Assembly: GCA_023374025.1 (NCBI GenBank)
Contig: SIJG01000020.1
Coordinates: 1,601,020-1,665,019 of the forward strand
Direction: 5' to 3'
DNA length: 64,000 bases
Origin: Heterodera schachtii
Taxonomy: Eukaryota; Nematoda; Chromadorea; Rhabditida; Heteroderidae
Shown here: in pieces, positions 54,906 to 64,000 of the stretch
Layout: the number at the start of each line of letters is the position of its first letter
Numbering within the stretch: the first letter of the stretch is position 1
Program-made: the position numbers and the translations under genes
The notes under the pieces: generated by a model
The model's input: the letters and a program-made list of their open reading frames with translations, nothing else
What the model was told of the DNA's origin: nothing
Database searches by the model: none

Positions 54906-55140
54906 TGGTCGTGGTTGGTCGATCGACGAAAAGTGCAAAATTTTCTAAATTTTTGACTAAATCAACTCATCAATTTTCTCAGACATAACCAAATTGCACA
55001 ATCTTGGTATCATACGATAGCCCTTGAATTGCTTTATTAGCTTGCTAAATTTCAAAAAATTTAAAATTTAGTCATTTTACACCCTCTAAAAATTAGGTTT
55101 TTTAGTACCTATTTTCCATTTGTCAAAAATTCACAAAAGG
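54906..55140. repeat. Half foldback plus hAT-like backbone fragment
   Basis: TTGGTATCATACGATAGC at 55004 marks one arm of the 51670-type foldback; its mirror is missing and a TACACCCTCTAAAAATTAGG backbone fragment follows. Confidence 0.55.
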
Positions 55141-55530
55141 CATGAAAAACGCCAAAGGCACGAAAAATACAAAAAAAAAAAATCACGTAAAAATAACCCA
55201 AAATTTGTTGTTTTAAGCATCTCGGGATTGAGCTTTCTCATACATGATAATTCAAGACTCATAATTGTACGAAAAATGATTTGTGGTTCACTTTTCAGTG
55301 CACTTTTAGCTTTGTGTGGGAATCTAACTCGAAATTTAAAACTCGAAAATTGAGTTAGAGGCTTTTCAGAAGTGCCATTAAAGTATACAACGTTCATTTT
55401 GATCAAATTCGGACCCGAAAAATCCCAAATTTCGTCCCATGGATCGTAAAATTGGTTTAGTTGGGCCATCTTCCTAGTCTCTGTTCGTTGTTCATTTTGT
55501 GTCTAATTTGTTTTCCCACTTCTTTTTCAG

Positions 55531-55960
55531 TACTGTGGCATGACTTACACCGCCAAAGAAGGGCGGCGGCTCCAAGAAGGACAAGAAGCAGAAAGCGTCG
55601 AAGAGCTCCAGCGGTGAACAATGATCGACTCGAGGACGGCCGGACCCCGTGGATGAACGAACGATGGAATTCGAGCAACAAACGCTTCTCCCCTTCTAAC
55701 TGCTGCTGCTGATCCCCCCAATATGACGCTGTTTCCCGCCCCCCCTAAATTATATCATTTGTATGTGCTTTATCACCCTCTGATCTGTTGTCCGTGATAA
55801 GCTATATGCGCAAGTCCATATCAGTGATCAAATTATTGTAATTATTGTAATGATATATGTACCTCCTATATATTGTATTGTATTTGTATGTGCTCCAATG
55901 CAACACCCAATCATTATGTGTACATAAATATATGTTGTATGAATGTATTGGGACAATAAA
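55531..55960 (+). CDS. Orphan 3'-terminal exon with poly(A) signal
   Basis: A strong acceptor (TTCTTTTTCAG at 55520-55530) leads into a GC-rich stretch that in one frame ends KKGGGSKKDKKQKASKSSSG then EQ stop, a lysine tail with G/C-ending codons. That frame is closed at 55543 just after the acceptor, while another frame is open to 55712 but Arg-rich. AATAAA at 55955-55960 fits a plus-strand gene end. No upstream exon is visible, so this may be a duplicated gene end. Confidence 0.35.
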
Positions 55961-56275
55961 GCTGTAATCCCAGTAAATCTCAAGTTTTCAAATTTGAATT
56001 ATCGCTCAAAACGAGTATTTTTGACCCTTTTTTATGGGACCAATTATCCCGACTTTTACCCATCATATTTAGCTAACAATTCAAATTAAGTTGCGGGGTT
56101 ATTGTGACAAGTAATACGGCCGTTTTTATACATCCGATTTATTTACATATACATATTTGAGAGGTTTTTCTTCATAAATATACATTTTAACATTGATGAA
56201 TTATGATCGGTCGGTCATTCTTAATTAATTCATTTCTTCTTCTGCTGCTGATCATTGATTTTGTTCGTTTGTCCG

Positions 56276-57811
56276 TCACTCAATGTCAGCAGAAGACGAC
56301 CCTTTTGTGATGCTTTGTCCGGCTTCTTCCATTTCTTCCGATGGCGGAGACAATGGCCTAATTAAGCGCAATTTGAATTATGTAAACAAAATTAAATGCC
56401 TTTTTTTAATTGCTCACCCAATGCAATCATTGGCACTAAAAAGCCAAAATAACACATAATTGTTGTCCCAATTTTCATCTTTCTTCTGGTGTTGAACCGA
56501 CGCCGCCGTCTCCCCAATAATTTTGCATCGTTTCATTGTCCAATCTTCCAATTCATTTGCTTTGGCCAATGTCAGCTTTTCCTTTGTCCGTTCGTTCACC
56601 AATTCAAACGGCACCATTGGCATTGACGGCACACGAACAGAAAAACGAATTTCGTAACTGACGGAAGAAATGGTGGCACGGAGAAAATGCTAAACAATTT
56701 GAAAAATCAAAATAGAGACAATCAAAAATCAGTGATTTGTAGAGCTGGGATTTTTATGTTTTTTTATATTTTTTTTGCGGGCTTAGTTATGTCGAGAGAA
56801 GCCCAAAAATAGCATTTTCACCGAATAATTTTTGATTTAGAGCGACTTATTAAAACATAAAACATATTAAAAACATATCGCACATATTTCAGGGTTTGGC
56901 ATATAATTTGCAAATATTTTGGCATTTTTGATTGTTGAAAACGTGGCCACACCTCCTTGAAATTGTTGACCCAATCAATGTCCGTTTGTTCGTTGTAATC
57001 ATCGCAACGCAATAGCTTGGGTTGGCCATCTTTTCGCGGAGAGTGCAACCATTTGGACAATGCTTGGCCAGCAGAAATTGTTGCATTTGGCACATCAAAA
57101 TCATCACCAATCGCAGCGGGCAACAGATCAAATGAATGGATTGAATCCAATTGGTTAGATCAGTGAGAATTGTTGGCGAAGTGCAGACGAAGCAAATTGT
57201 CCAAATGATCACCATCGTTAAAGCCCAAGTGGCGAATGTTTGTCGAAAAAACGGGCCAAATTTCACGGACAAAAATGTCCCAAATCGGCTGACCATCCAT
57301 GGTGTGGTGATGATGGAATCCACAAATGTAAATTGGTGCCTCTTTTGTCAAAAATGTGGCTGATTTGAACGAAGAAAAGTCGATGACGGAGTGATCGATG
57401 TACCTGAAAATGGAATGCTTTTATTGCGATAGCTTCTGATTTTGACTTACCTAATCTGAATGGAATCAAAGCAATTTTGCAGGGCAAAGGACAGTCGGCA
57501 ATGGAAATGGCACAAATCTGTCATCGAACCATACAGACAGTTTCGGTTCTGGTCCTTTGTCCTTGTGAATTTCGATTGGTCTCCAAATTGTCAATTCTCT
57601 TTTGCCATCGAAATGCGTGTCCACCAGCGAATTGAAACGTGGCGAAAGCAATGCCATTTTGAGGCCGAGTTGAGGACGGTCAAAAGAGGGCAAAATGTCC
57701 ATCCAAACGTCATTACACACCCAACTGATGAAATTGTGGAAAAACAGTTTAGTTTAGTAAATTAATGATGAATTTGAGTGACTTTTAAAAAATGCCTTAC
57801 CGTCGGTTCAT
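56276..57811 (-). pseudogene. F-box-like gene F4, frameshifted
   Basis: All five exon equivalents are present (first 11-nt exon at 57811-57801; last ends at 56276). Exon 2 has lost one base in the PLPNRPLP segment, so it stops early. Exon 3 carries several indels (near 57330-57390 and 57140-57190). The frame is intact again in VPSMPMVPFELVNERTKEK and the tail. Intron 3 has been enlarged by a hAT-like insertion. Dead or dying copy of the F2/F3/F5 family. Confidence 0.7.
56744..56935. mobile_element. hAT-like fragment in intron 3 of F4
   Basis: Starts TAGAGCTGGGATTTTTATG, as at 20454, and continues with AGAGAAGCCCAAAAATAGCA. The corresponding intron in F2, F3 and F5 is ~55-75 bp without it. 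Right end unclear. Confidence 0.55.
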
Positions 57812-58002
57812 TTTTGTGGCAATTAGCACAATTTGCCGAGTTCCGAATGATGTCGTCGTCACAAAGGGAAGGAAGAATTGCAGAATTATTGCGTTAGAAA
57901 CTTTTATTTTTTTCAAATGCGAGGCAAATCGAAAAAACAAACATTTTTATAGCCATGAAAAGGGAGGGAGGGATTGATGAAGTTTGTTTATGTGTAATGA
58001 TA

Positions 58003-58345
58003 GGGATTCGGTTTTAGGTTTTGTTCTATTTTTTTTCCTGAGCTCCCATTGGCTTAAAATGCATGAAAAAAATGTTTTTTTTTGTGGTTGTTAAGCTACT
58101 TTTCGAGTTATTAGAGCCTATTTAAGTTATTTATCTCAATACTTATTTGGCCTAATTTTTTTTTACTTTTTTGAATAAATTTTGTCATTTTACACCCCCT
58201 AAAAATGAGGTTTTTAGTGCCTATTTTCCATTTTTTTAGAGCCTATTTTTGGGGTTTTTTAGAGCCTAGAGCCTAAATTCGACTAAAAAGTCATAAAAAT
58301 AACCAAAAATCACAAAAAACGCCTAAAAAATAGTTTATAACGCTA
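58003..58345. repeat. Truncated hAT-like element, word GAGCCTATTTT
   Basis: Starts TAGGGATTCGGTTTTAGG and carries GAGCCTATTTT words and the TTTTACACCCCCTAAAAA backbone. Right terminus not clear. Confidence 0.55.
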
Positions 58346-58593
58346 CTGATAAAATTGAGTACATATAATTTAACAAAATTTATGAACACATAAACACAAC
58401 ATGGGTATACAAAATTAGGCGTTAAAATTGGAATTGAATATGCCCAACGGATACAAAATACAATACAGTACATATACAATATACACGTACGTACTCAAAC
58501 AGCAAAACCATAATAGACAGTATACAATACATACACATCAATGTCGCCATCAAAAATCGTTATCAAAATTCATTTCATCTCGCGCATCATCCA

Positions 58594-60321
58594 TCAGAAG
58601 CGACGTCCGGTGAAGAAAGCTGCGCGCTGCGTCCGGCTGACAAAGGAACACTGACTGTCGCACATCACACCGTATTGATGACAGTATCTGAAAACGGGGG
58701 GGGGGGAGAATTAGGAGTGTTGATACGGTATCAACCGTATGCCCCATACCGTACACCGATTACCTGTTGGCCATGTCGCACACCCAACTTGACAAAAAGT
58801 CGTCCATCCATGCGAACCAGTCCGTCAAATAGAACAGCGTTCCCCGTGACGAGCCGAGCATGAAGTGCACCGGTGGCCAAGCCCAACGGACGCATGCGGA
58901 GATCATCGCGACAGCCAACCGTTCCATGAAGCCCAGGCCAAAGTAGAAGCACAGAAGGATGAAGGCGAAGCGGAAGAGCTGAAAAGGGGAGGCGGGGGAA
59001 ATCTAATTAAATCCGTCAAATTTGGCATTTTTGACTCACCCGATACTGCCACAGGTGCCCAAAGTAGTCCCACCCGTTGCCAACAGCGGTGTACACAGGG
59101 CCAAGGTTGATTGTGGACAGTGAAGCGACCGCACCGCTGATTTGGTCAATCAATCCATCCTCATCCGCGTTGACGTTGTTGTTGGGATCGTCGATGATCG
59201 GCTGCTCTTGCTGAATGCTTAAACAGGGGAAGGGAAAAGCAATAAAAAGTGCCAAACAATTTGAGATGAATGAATTTTACTCAATTTGGTCCACCGTCTG
59301 ATCGCTTTCAACCCAATCGTAGGACAACCAATTGTCACCGATCACCGAAATTGACCTTAAAAAGAGGGGAAAATGGGAGATGGTGACAAATTGATTTGAT
59401 TTTTTTTGCCTGCGAAGGCCTCCGCCATGTCCGTTGCCGGTGCCGTCGTCGTTGTTGTTGTTGCCGTTGTTGTTCTGCTGTTGTCGTTGTTTGGCCTTCA
59501 CCACCAACGCATCGGTCAGCTCAAGTTGCAGCGCTTCATCAGGGCGCAGATCCTTCGCCGATTTGACTTTGCGCTCCGTTTGTCCGTTGTTTTGCTGTGG
59601 AGTCGGCGGCGGCACCATCTGCTGCTGATTGTGCTGTTGTTGCTGCTGCTGGTCGTCCACCATCACATTTGGATCACTGAAAAACAGCTGAAATTTTTTG
59701 CCGAAATTTCTGTTTTCTCGAAAAAGTGAGAGAATGCCACGAATTCAAAGGGAGGAGAGGGCCAAACTCTGAAATCAGTGGAACGAAAACTTTAGAAAAA
59801 ATTTCGCTAAAAACGTCGGTTAGAGTTTACTGGTTAAATCCGCAGAATTTGGAATGTCTAAAAATGGCATTTTCATCACGGCATCCTCTCTCCCCCTCCC
59901 CGTCCAATGGCACTCCAAAACTCAACCGTTTGTTGTTGTTGTTGCTCGTCTCCACTGTTGGCGTTGGCGGCGGTTGCGGTGTTGTCGAGTTGATGGTGGT
60001 CGCTTGTGGCGGCGGTTGCTGCTGCTTCGGCTGATGTTGCGCCTGCGTCACCGCTGCTGCTAATAGTGCTGGTGTTGTCGCCGCTTCTTCATCCGCCGAT
60101 TGTTGGTCCGTCTGTGTTGCGATGTCTTCCCGCTGGATGGGCACGTGTTGCGTCGGTTGTTGTTGCGGCTGTTGCTGCTGCAGCGATTGTTCCGTCGGTT
60201 GTCCTTTGATCGGCGTCAGAATGGCCATGGTGTGCGAGTTGCATGAACGACCAGCAGGCGAATGCGTGTTGTTGGGGTTGGCGTTGTTTTGGGCTCCATC
60301 ATCATTTGTTGACGAAGACAT
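58594..60321 (-). CDS. Q/N-rich membrane protein, unrecognised
   Basis: Exons join in phase: 60321-59831, 59676-59281, 59217-59040, 58978-58764, 58687-58594 (457 residues). The N-terminal half is low complexity (QQQQPQQQP, NNNGNNNNDD) with a few ordered pieces (KVKSAKDLRPDEALQLELTD). The C-terminal half has GPVYTAVGNGWDYFGHLWQYR, a helix (LFRFAFILLCFYFGLGF), a second apolar stretch around AVAMISACVRWAWPPVHFML, and a Cys-containing tail. A 54-bp segment (59407-59354) could be an in-frame GC-AG intron. A TATA-like element lies ~120 bp upstream. I do not recognise the family. Confidence 0.7.
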
Positions 60322-60440
60322 TGAATTACGTTGTTGTTAGCGGCGGCGATGACGAAAATTTGGGCAGAAAATGGCGAGGAATAAAAAGGATTGAATAGCA
60401 AATTTATTGGGCAAATGATTCACATCCGTGAAAAATTGTC

Positions 60441-60448
60441 CTTTTATA
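60441..60448 (-). promoter_or_regulatory. TATA box of the Q/N-rich gene
   Basis: Minus strand TATAAAAG, ~120 bp upstream of the start at 60321. Confidence 0.5.
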
Positions 60449-60667
60449 CAAAACTTTCTTTCCCTCCCCCATTTTTCGCAAAATTTTTATGTTTTTGAAA
60501 ATCATACTAAAACATGTTTTCCGAGGTTTTCAGGCTCGCCAATCATGAATATGACATAGCTATATTTCGACCAATTACGAACCCCGGGACCTGAATTCGA
60601 ACAAATAAATTTAATCCGTATTAAATTTTTCAAAAATTGCTTTTGCTAAATCCCTTTTTTCCTCCGC

Positions 60668-60675
60668 TATAAAAG
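60668..60675 (+). promoter_or_regulatory. TATA box of the plus-strand TM gene
   Basis: TATAAAAG, 55 bp before the ATG at 60730, facing away from the minus TATA at 60441. The shared intergenic region is ~410 bp. Confidence 0.6.
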
Positions 60676-60729
60676 CGCCTTCGTCTCCCCCATTTTTGTG
60701 CATTAACATTCATTCACATTTCTGCCACT

Positions 60730-61776
60730 ATGTCCTCCACTGTCCTTCAAAATGCCCTCCGTCTGTTGTTCATTACTCTGATCATTTTCAACTGTTGCCA
60801 CGGGTAAACAAAAAAACAACAGCCCAAACGGCGGATTTTCTATTGCATTTTCCACGACCTTCAAGAAATTTTAATTTTCTCCAAGTTCAAAACAAATAAC
60901 ATCAAAAAATGTGAAAAAATCGGGTTTTTGAATTTCCTTCAATTTTATTTCCGTCAAATTTTTTAAGGTCGGTAAAACTGCAATAGAGTCGCCTCAATTT
61001 CGTTTTCTGATTTTCCCATTTTTTCAGTGCGCCGACTCGTGTTAAGCCCCAAACCGGTGAGAAGACTTCGACAAACGAATTTGCTGGTCTCAGTGTCAAG
61101 CTATGGATCATCATTGGTGTCTCAGTTTTGCTCGTGTGAGTTTTCCACGGCTTTTCTTTTGCCAATGCCATCATCAATCACAATCATTCTCCCGTTTTCC
61201 CCCTTTTTCAGCCTCGTCGTTTTGTGTGCCATTGTTGTGATTTGCTGTCTGTGCCGTAAACGCCGTGCCAACCATGACAACGATGAGCTTTCGACAGCAG
61301 TGCCAAGCAGTTACTACAAATCGCGGCAGGGACCAACGGATTCGATGATGGACTGGCCGCCGCCCTCAACTGCTGGACATGGCCATGGTCGTGGAGGACG
61401 AGGCGGTGGTGGTGGTGCGATCACGGCGATGCCGAGCGGAATGATGTCCAAGATGCCAACAACGAAGACGAAGCAGCCGTTCTCGTTTCGAATGCTGATG
61501 CCGGAAAGCTTACGCTCAATTGGACCATCAATGGGACGAGGCGGGGCCCAGACAAAATTGAAGACGACGACAATGCTCGGAGGAGGAGACCAGACAAAAT
61601 TGAAGACGACGACAATGCTCGGAGGAGGAGACCAGACAAAATTGAAGACGACGACAATGCTCGGAGGAGGAGACCAGACAAAATTGAAGACGACGACAAT
61701 GCTCGGAGGAGGAGACCAGACAAAATTGAAGGCGTCGACAGTGCCGTCGGGAGGAGAACATTACACAACGTGGTGA
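60730..61776 (+). CDS. Signal peptide/single-TM protein with C-terminal repeats
   Basis: Three exons join in phase: 60730-60803, 61028-61135, 61212-61776 (248 residues). A signal peptide (MSSTVLQNALRLLFITLIIF) is followed by a short extracellular part (APTRVKPQTGEK), one TM helix (LWIIIGVSVLLVLVVLCAIV) and a basic stop-transfer (CRKRRAN). The cytoplasmic part is Gly/Met-rich and ends in five near-identical 14-residue repeats (GGGDQTKLKTTTML). The start is supported by a TATA box 55 bp upstream and the signal peptide. It pairs divergently with the Q/N-rich gene. I do not recognise the family. Confidence 0.75.
61549..61758 (+). repeat. 42-bp coding tandem repeat, five units
   Basis: Units start CAGACAAAATTGAAG at 61549, 61591, 61633, 61675 and 61717. 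The middle three look identical; the last differs at the GCGTCGACAGTGCCG end. Near-identity suggests recent expansion. Confidence 0.9.
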
Positions 61777-61779
61777 TGC

Positions 61780-62175
61780 GCATTGAATGAACGCGACGGA
61801 CGGCGATGGCATTCGATAATAATGGACGAAGAATAATTTCACATTTAATTGTCTGTCGTGTGATATTTGTGTCCCCCATTTTTGATGTGTTCATTCATTC
61901 ATTTCCTGTGTATGTTACCACCACATGTGTGTAGTATTGTGTTGTATGCTGCCAATTCGGTTCGTATGTGGAATAATGTGTATATTTGTATGTAGATAAT
62001 ACTGTGTATATATGTAATCCTTTGGAATTAGGCCAGTTATCACAGGGATTTTCTCCATATTTTAAGTTTTTCCCGTATTTATAATTGACAAAAAAAATAT
62101 TTGTAAGAGTTATGGGCAAAAACAACTGGCCAGACTAAAACGGCCAGACTAAACAAATGACAACAAAAATGTGAA
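61780..62175. other. 3' region of the TM gene and AT-rich intergenic
   Basis: Contains T/G-rich TGTGTGTAG and TATATGT words; no gene supported. Confidence 0.3.
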
Positions 62176-62179
62176 AAAC

Positions 62180-62480
62180 CGTTTTTTTAATTTCATTAAT
62201 TTTATCTATGATTTTTGGTCAAGTAATTGATTTTTCAAACAAAAATTTAAGAAAATTATTCGGGCGTAAAAATGCATAGACGGATGTTGTAGAGCTCAAA
62301 AAGAGCTTTTCGAATGAGATGTTTATTGTCGGGAGAAGTCAAATTTTAGTTTTTTACTTTTTTTGCCCTTGAGATGGGGGTCTGTGGTTCGAGCCCGCTT
62401 GGCTGCAATTCAATTTTTTTTATAATACTTGATGAAATCAATTACTTGATAAAAAAATCATTGATAAAATCAACGGTTTA
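62180..62480 (+). repeat. Dispersed repeat with tRNA-like T-arm (copy 2)
   Basis: Matches 1-290. The T-arm GGTTCGAGCCCGCTTGG is at 62386-62402. Confidence 0.5.
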
Positions 62481-62621
62481 TACATCCGATTTTCATATAT
62501 TTGAGAGGTTTTTCTTCAAAAAATGCATTTGATCAGAGATTTGAATTATGATTGATCGTCATTTCTTAATTAATTAATTCATTTCTTCTGCGGCTGATCA
62601 TTGATTTTGTTGTTTTGTCCG

Positions 62622-63943
62622 TCACTCATTGTCAACAGAAGACGGCCCATTTGTGATGCTTTGTCCGGCTTTATCTTCTTCTTCCGGTGGCGGAGACAAT
62701 GGCCTAAATTAGGCGCAATTTGAATTATTAAACAAAATAAATGCCTTTTTTTAATTGCTCACCCAATGCAATCATTGGCACTAAAAAGCCAAAAGGACAC
62801 ATTGTTCCAATTGTCCCAATTTTCATCTTTCTTTTGCTGTTGAACCACCGCCGCGGTCTCCCCAGTAATTTTGCATCGCTTCATTATCCAATTGTTGTCC
62901 AATTCCTTTGTTTTGGCCAATGTCAGCTTTTCCTTTGTCCATTCGTTTACCAATTCAAACGGCATCATTAGCATTGTCGGCACGCGAACATAAAAATGAA
63001 TTTCGTAACTGACCGAAGAAATGGCATTGGCACGGAGAAAATGCTAAACAAATTGGAAACAAAAATCAGTCATTTGTCGAAATTATGGCCACACCTCCTT
63101 GAAATTGTTGATACAAAAGTTCGCTTGTTCGTTGTAATCTTCGCAACGCAATCGCTTCGGCATGCCATCTTTTCTCGGAGAGTGCAACCATTTGGACAGA
63201 ACTTGGCCAGCAGAAATTGGTGAAGTTGGCACATCAAAATCACCAATTGGATCGGGCAACAAATAATCGGAATCGATTGAATTCAGTTGGTTGAGCTCAG
63301 TGAGAATTGTCGACGAAGTCAGACGAAGCAAATTGTCCAAATGATCACCATCGTTAAAGTCCAAGTGGCGAATGTTTGTTGAAAAAATGGGCCAAATTTC
63401 ACGAACAAAAACATCCCAAATTGGCTGATGGTCATCCGAGTTGTGTGATGATGGAATCCACAAGTCAAAATTGGTGCCTCTTTTGTCGAAAATTTGGCGA
63501 TTTGAACGAAGAAAAGCGATGACAAAGTGATCGATGTAACTGAAAATGGCATTGAGTGTTTTTATTGCGATAATTTTGATTTTCATTTACCTAATCTGAA
63601 TGTAATCAAAGCGAATTTTGCTGGGCAACGGACGGTCGGCCAACGGAAATTCCACAAAATTGTCATCCATCTCTACAGATAGTTTCGGTTCAGTTCCGTT
63701 GTCCTTGCGACGAATTTCGATCGTTCTCCAAATTGTCAATTCGCTTTTGCCATCGAAATGTTTGTCCACCAACGCATTGAAACGTGGCGAAAGAAGTGCC
63801 AATTTGAGGCCAAGTTGAGGACGGTCAAAGGATGGCAAAATGTCCATCCAAACGTCATTGCAAATCCAACTGAAATTGTGAATAGTTTAGCTAAATACAT
63901 GATAAATTTGTGACTTTTTAAAAATTAATTACCGTCGGTTCAT
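62622..63943 (-). CDS. F-box-like protein F5
   Basis: Five exons join in phase: 63943-63933, 63869-63591, 63539-63095, 63043-62763, 62703-62622 (365 residues). Plan as F2/F3: WICNDVWMDILPSF, DRPQLGLKLALLSPRF, HFVIAFLRSNRQIFDK, SAGQVLSKWLHSPRKDG, NEWTKEKLTLAK, tail PLSPPPEEEDKAGQSITNG. Exon 2 is diverged in the IEIRRKDNGTEPKLSVEM region. The first exon is 11 nt. Donors and acceptors are standard. Confidence 0.75.
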
Positions 63944-64000
63944 TTTGTAGCAATTAGCACAATTTGCCGAGTTCCGAATGATGTCGTCGTCACAAAGGGA

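Noticed and set aside
59406..60340. Plus-strand hydrophobic frames rich in Val/Leu/Cys
   Set aside because: Shadows of the Gln/Asn-rich exons on the minus strand, whose splice phases agree.
61421..61894. Minus-strand repeat frame (LLLRALSSSSILSG)
   Set aside because: Antisense of the 42-bp coding repeat; the plus frame has a signal peptide, TM helix and phase-matched exons.
1..64000. CRISPR array or bacterial operon
   Set aside because: Short words repeat, but spacing is irregular, words sit inside inverted-end elements, and genes have introns.

Overview
This window looks like nuclear DNA from a plant-parasitic cyst nematode (Heteroderidae; Globodera or Heterodera). That is an inference from content. 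Genes have several short introns in AT-rich sequence. A five-member family of F-box-like proteins carries the core LGLKLALLSPRF..LVDKHF, which I know from predicted Globodera/Heterodera proteomes. There are ubiquitin-like and kinase-like genes with N-terminal hydrophobic leaders, and a degenerate nematode-type telomere word (AGCCTA). No rRNA gene, CRISPR array or bacterial-style operon is visible.

Layout. 0-9 kb is repeat-rich, with relics of a Merlin-type transposase and a TGS1 exon, a 159-bp tandem repeat and an intact hAT-like element. 9.8-11.5 kb holds a minus-strand tandem ubiquitin-like (UBL) gene, enclosed with its decayed partner between two ~490-bp inverted arms (8.8-9.3 and 12.6-13.1 kb). 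14-19 kb holds foldbacks and gene fragments. 20.7-30.4 kb holds two tandem copies of a secreted kinase-like gene, one broken and one still open but lacking key motifs, separated by MULE transposase debris. 33.5-35.9 kb holds a second UBL cluster on the plus strand. 38.7-41.5 kb is a minus-strand ankyrin-repeat gene resembling FEM-1. 43-45 kb holds a MITE and a complete hAT-like element. 46-64 kb holds five F-box-like genes on the minus strand, interrupted by a divergent pair: a Q/N-rich membrane protein gene (minus) and a signal-peptide/TM gene with a 42-bp coding repeat (plus).

How the parts relate. The UBL and kinase-like genes share one promoter block (TATA-like CCATAAAAGG, then a GAAGCAAC-type motif). 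A decayed UBL first exon lies upstream of both kinase copies, so the kinases appear to sit behind a UBL-derived promoter. The F-box-like proteins, UBL proteins and kinase-like proteins together resemble host-interaction or regulatory families that grow by tandem duplication; any effector role is inference.

Most striking pattern. Much of the non-coding DNA consists of non-autonomous hAT-like elements. Five have matching ends and 8-bp target duplications (four perfect, one 7/8). Each carries a private short word repeated near both ends (ATCAAC, GCCTATTTT, AGCAACTATTTT, CACGGT, AAGGGCGAAAA), while some copies share the rest of their backbone. A second family carries an 11-bp GC-rich hairpin with a GNTA loop, about a dozen times. 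I found no system that is clearly new at the protein level. The word-swapping hAT elements, the hairpin family and the shared UBL/kinase promoter are the best leads.
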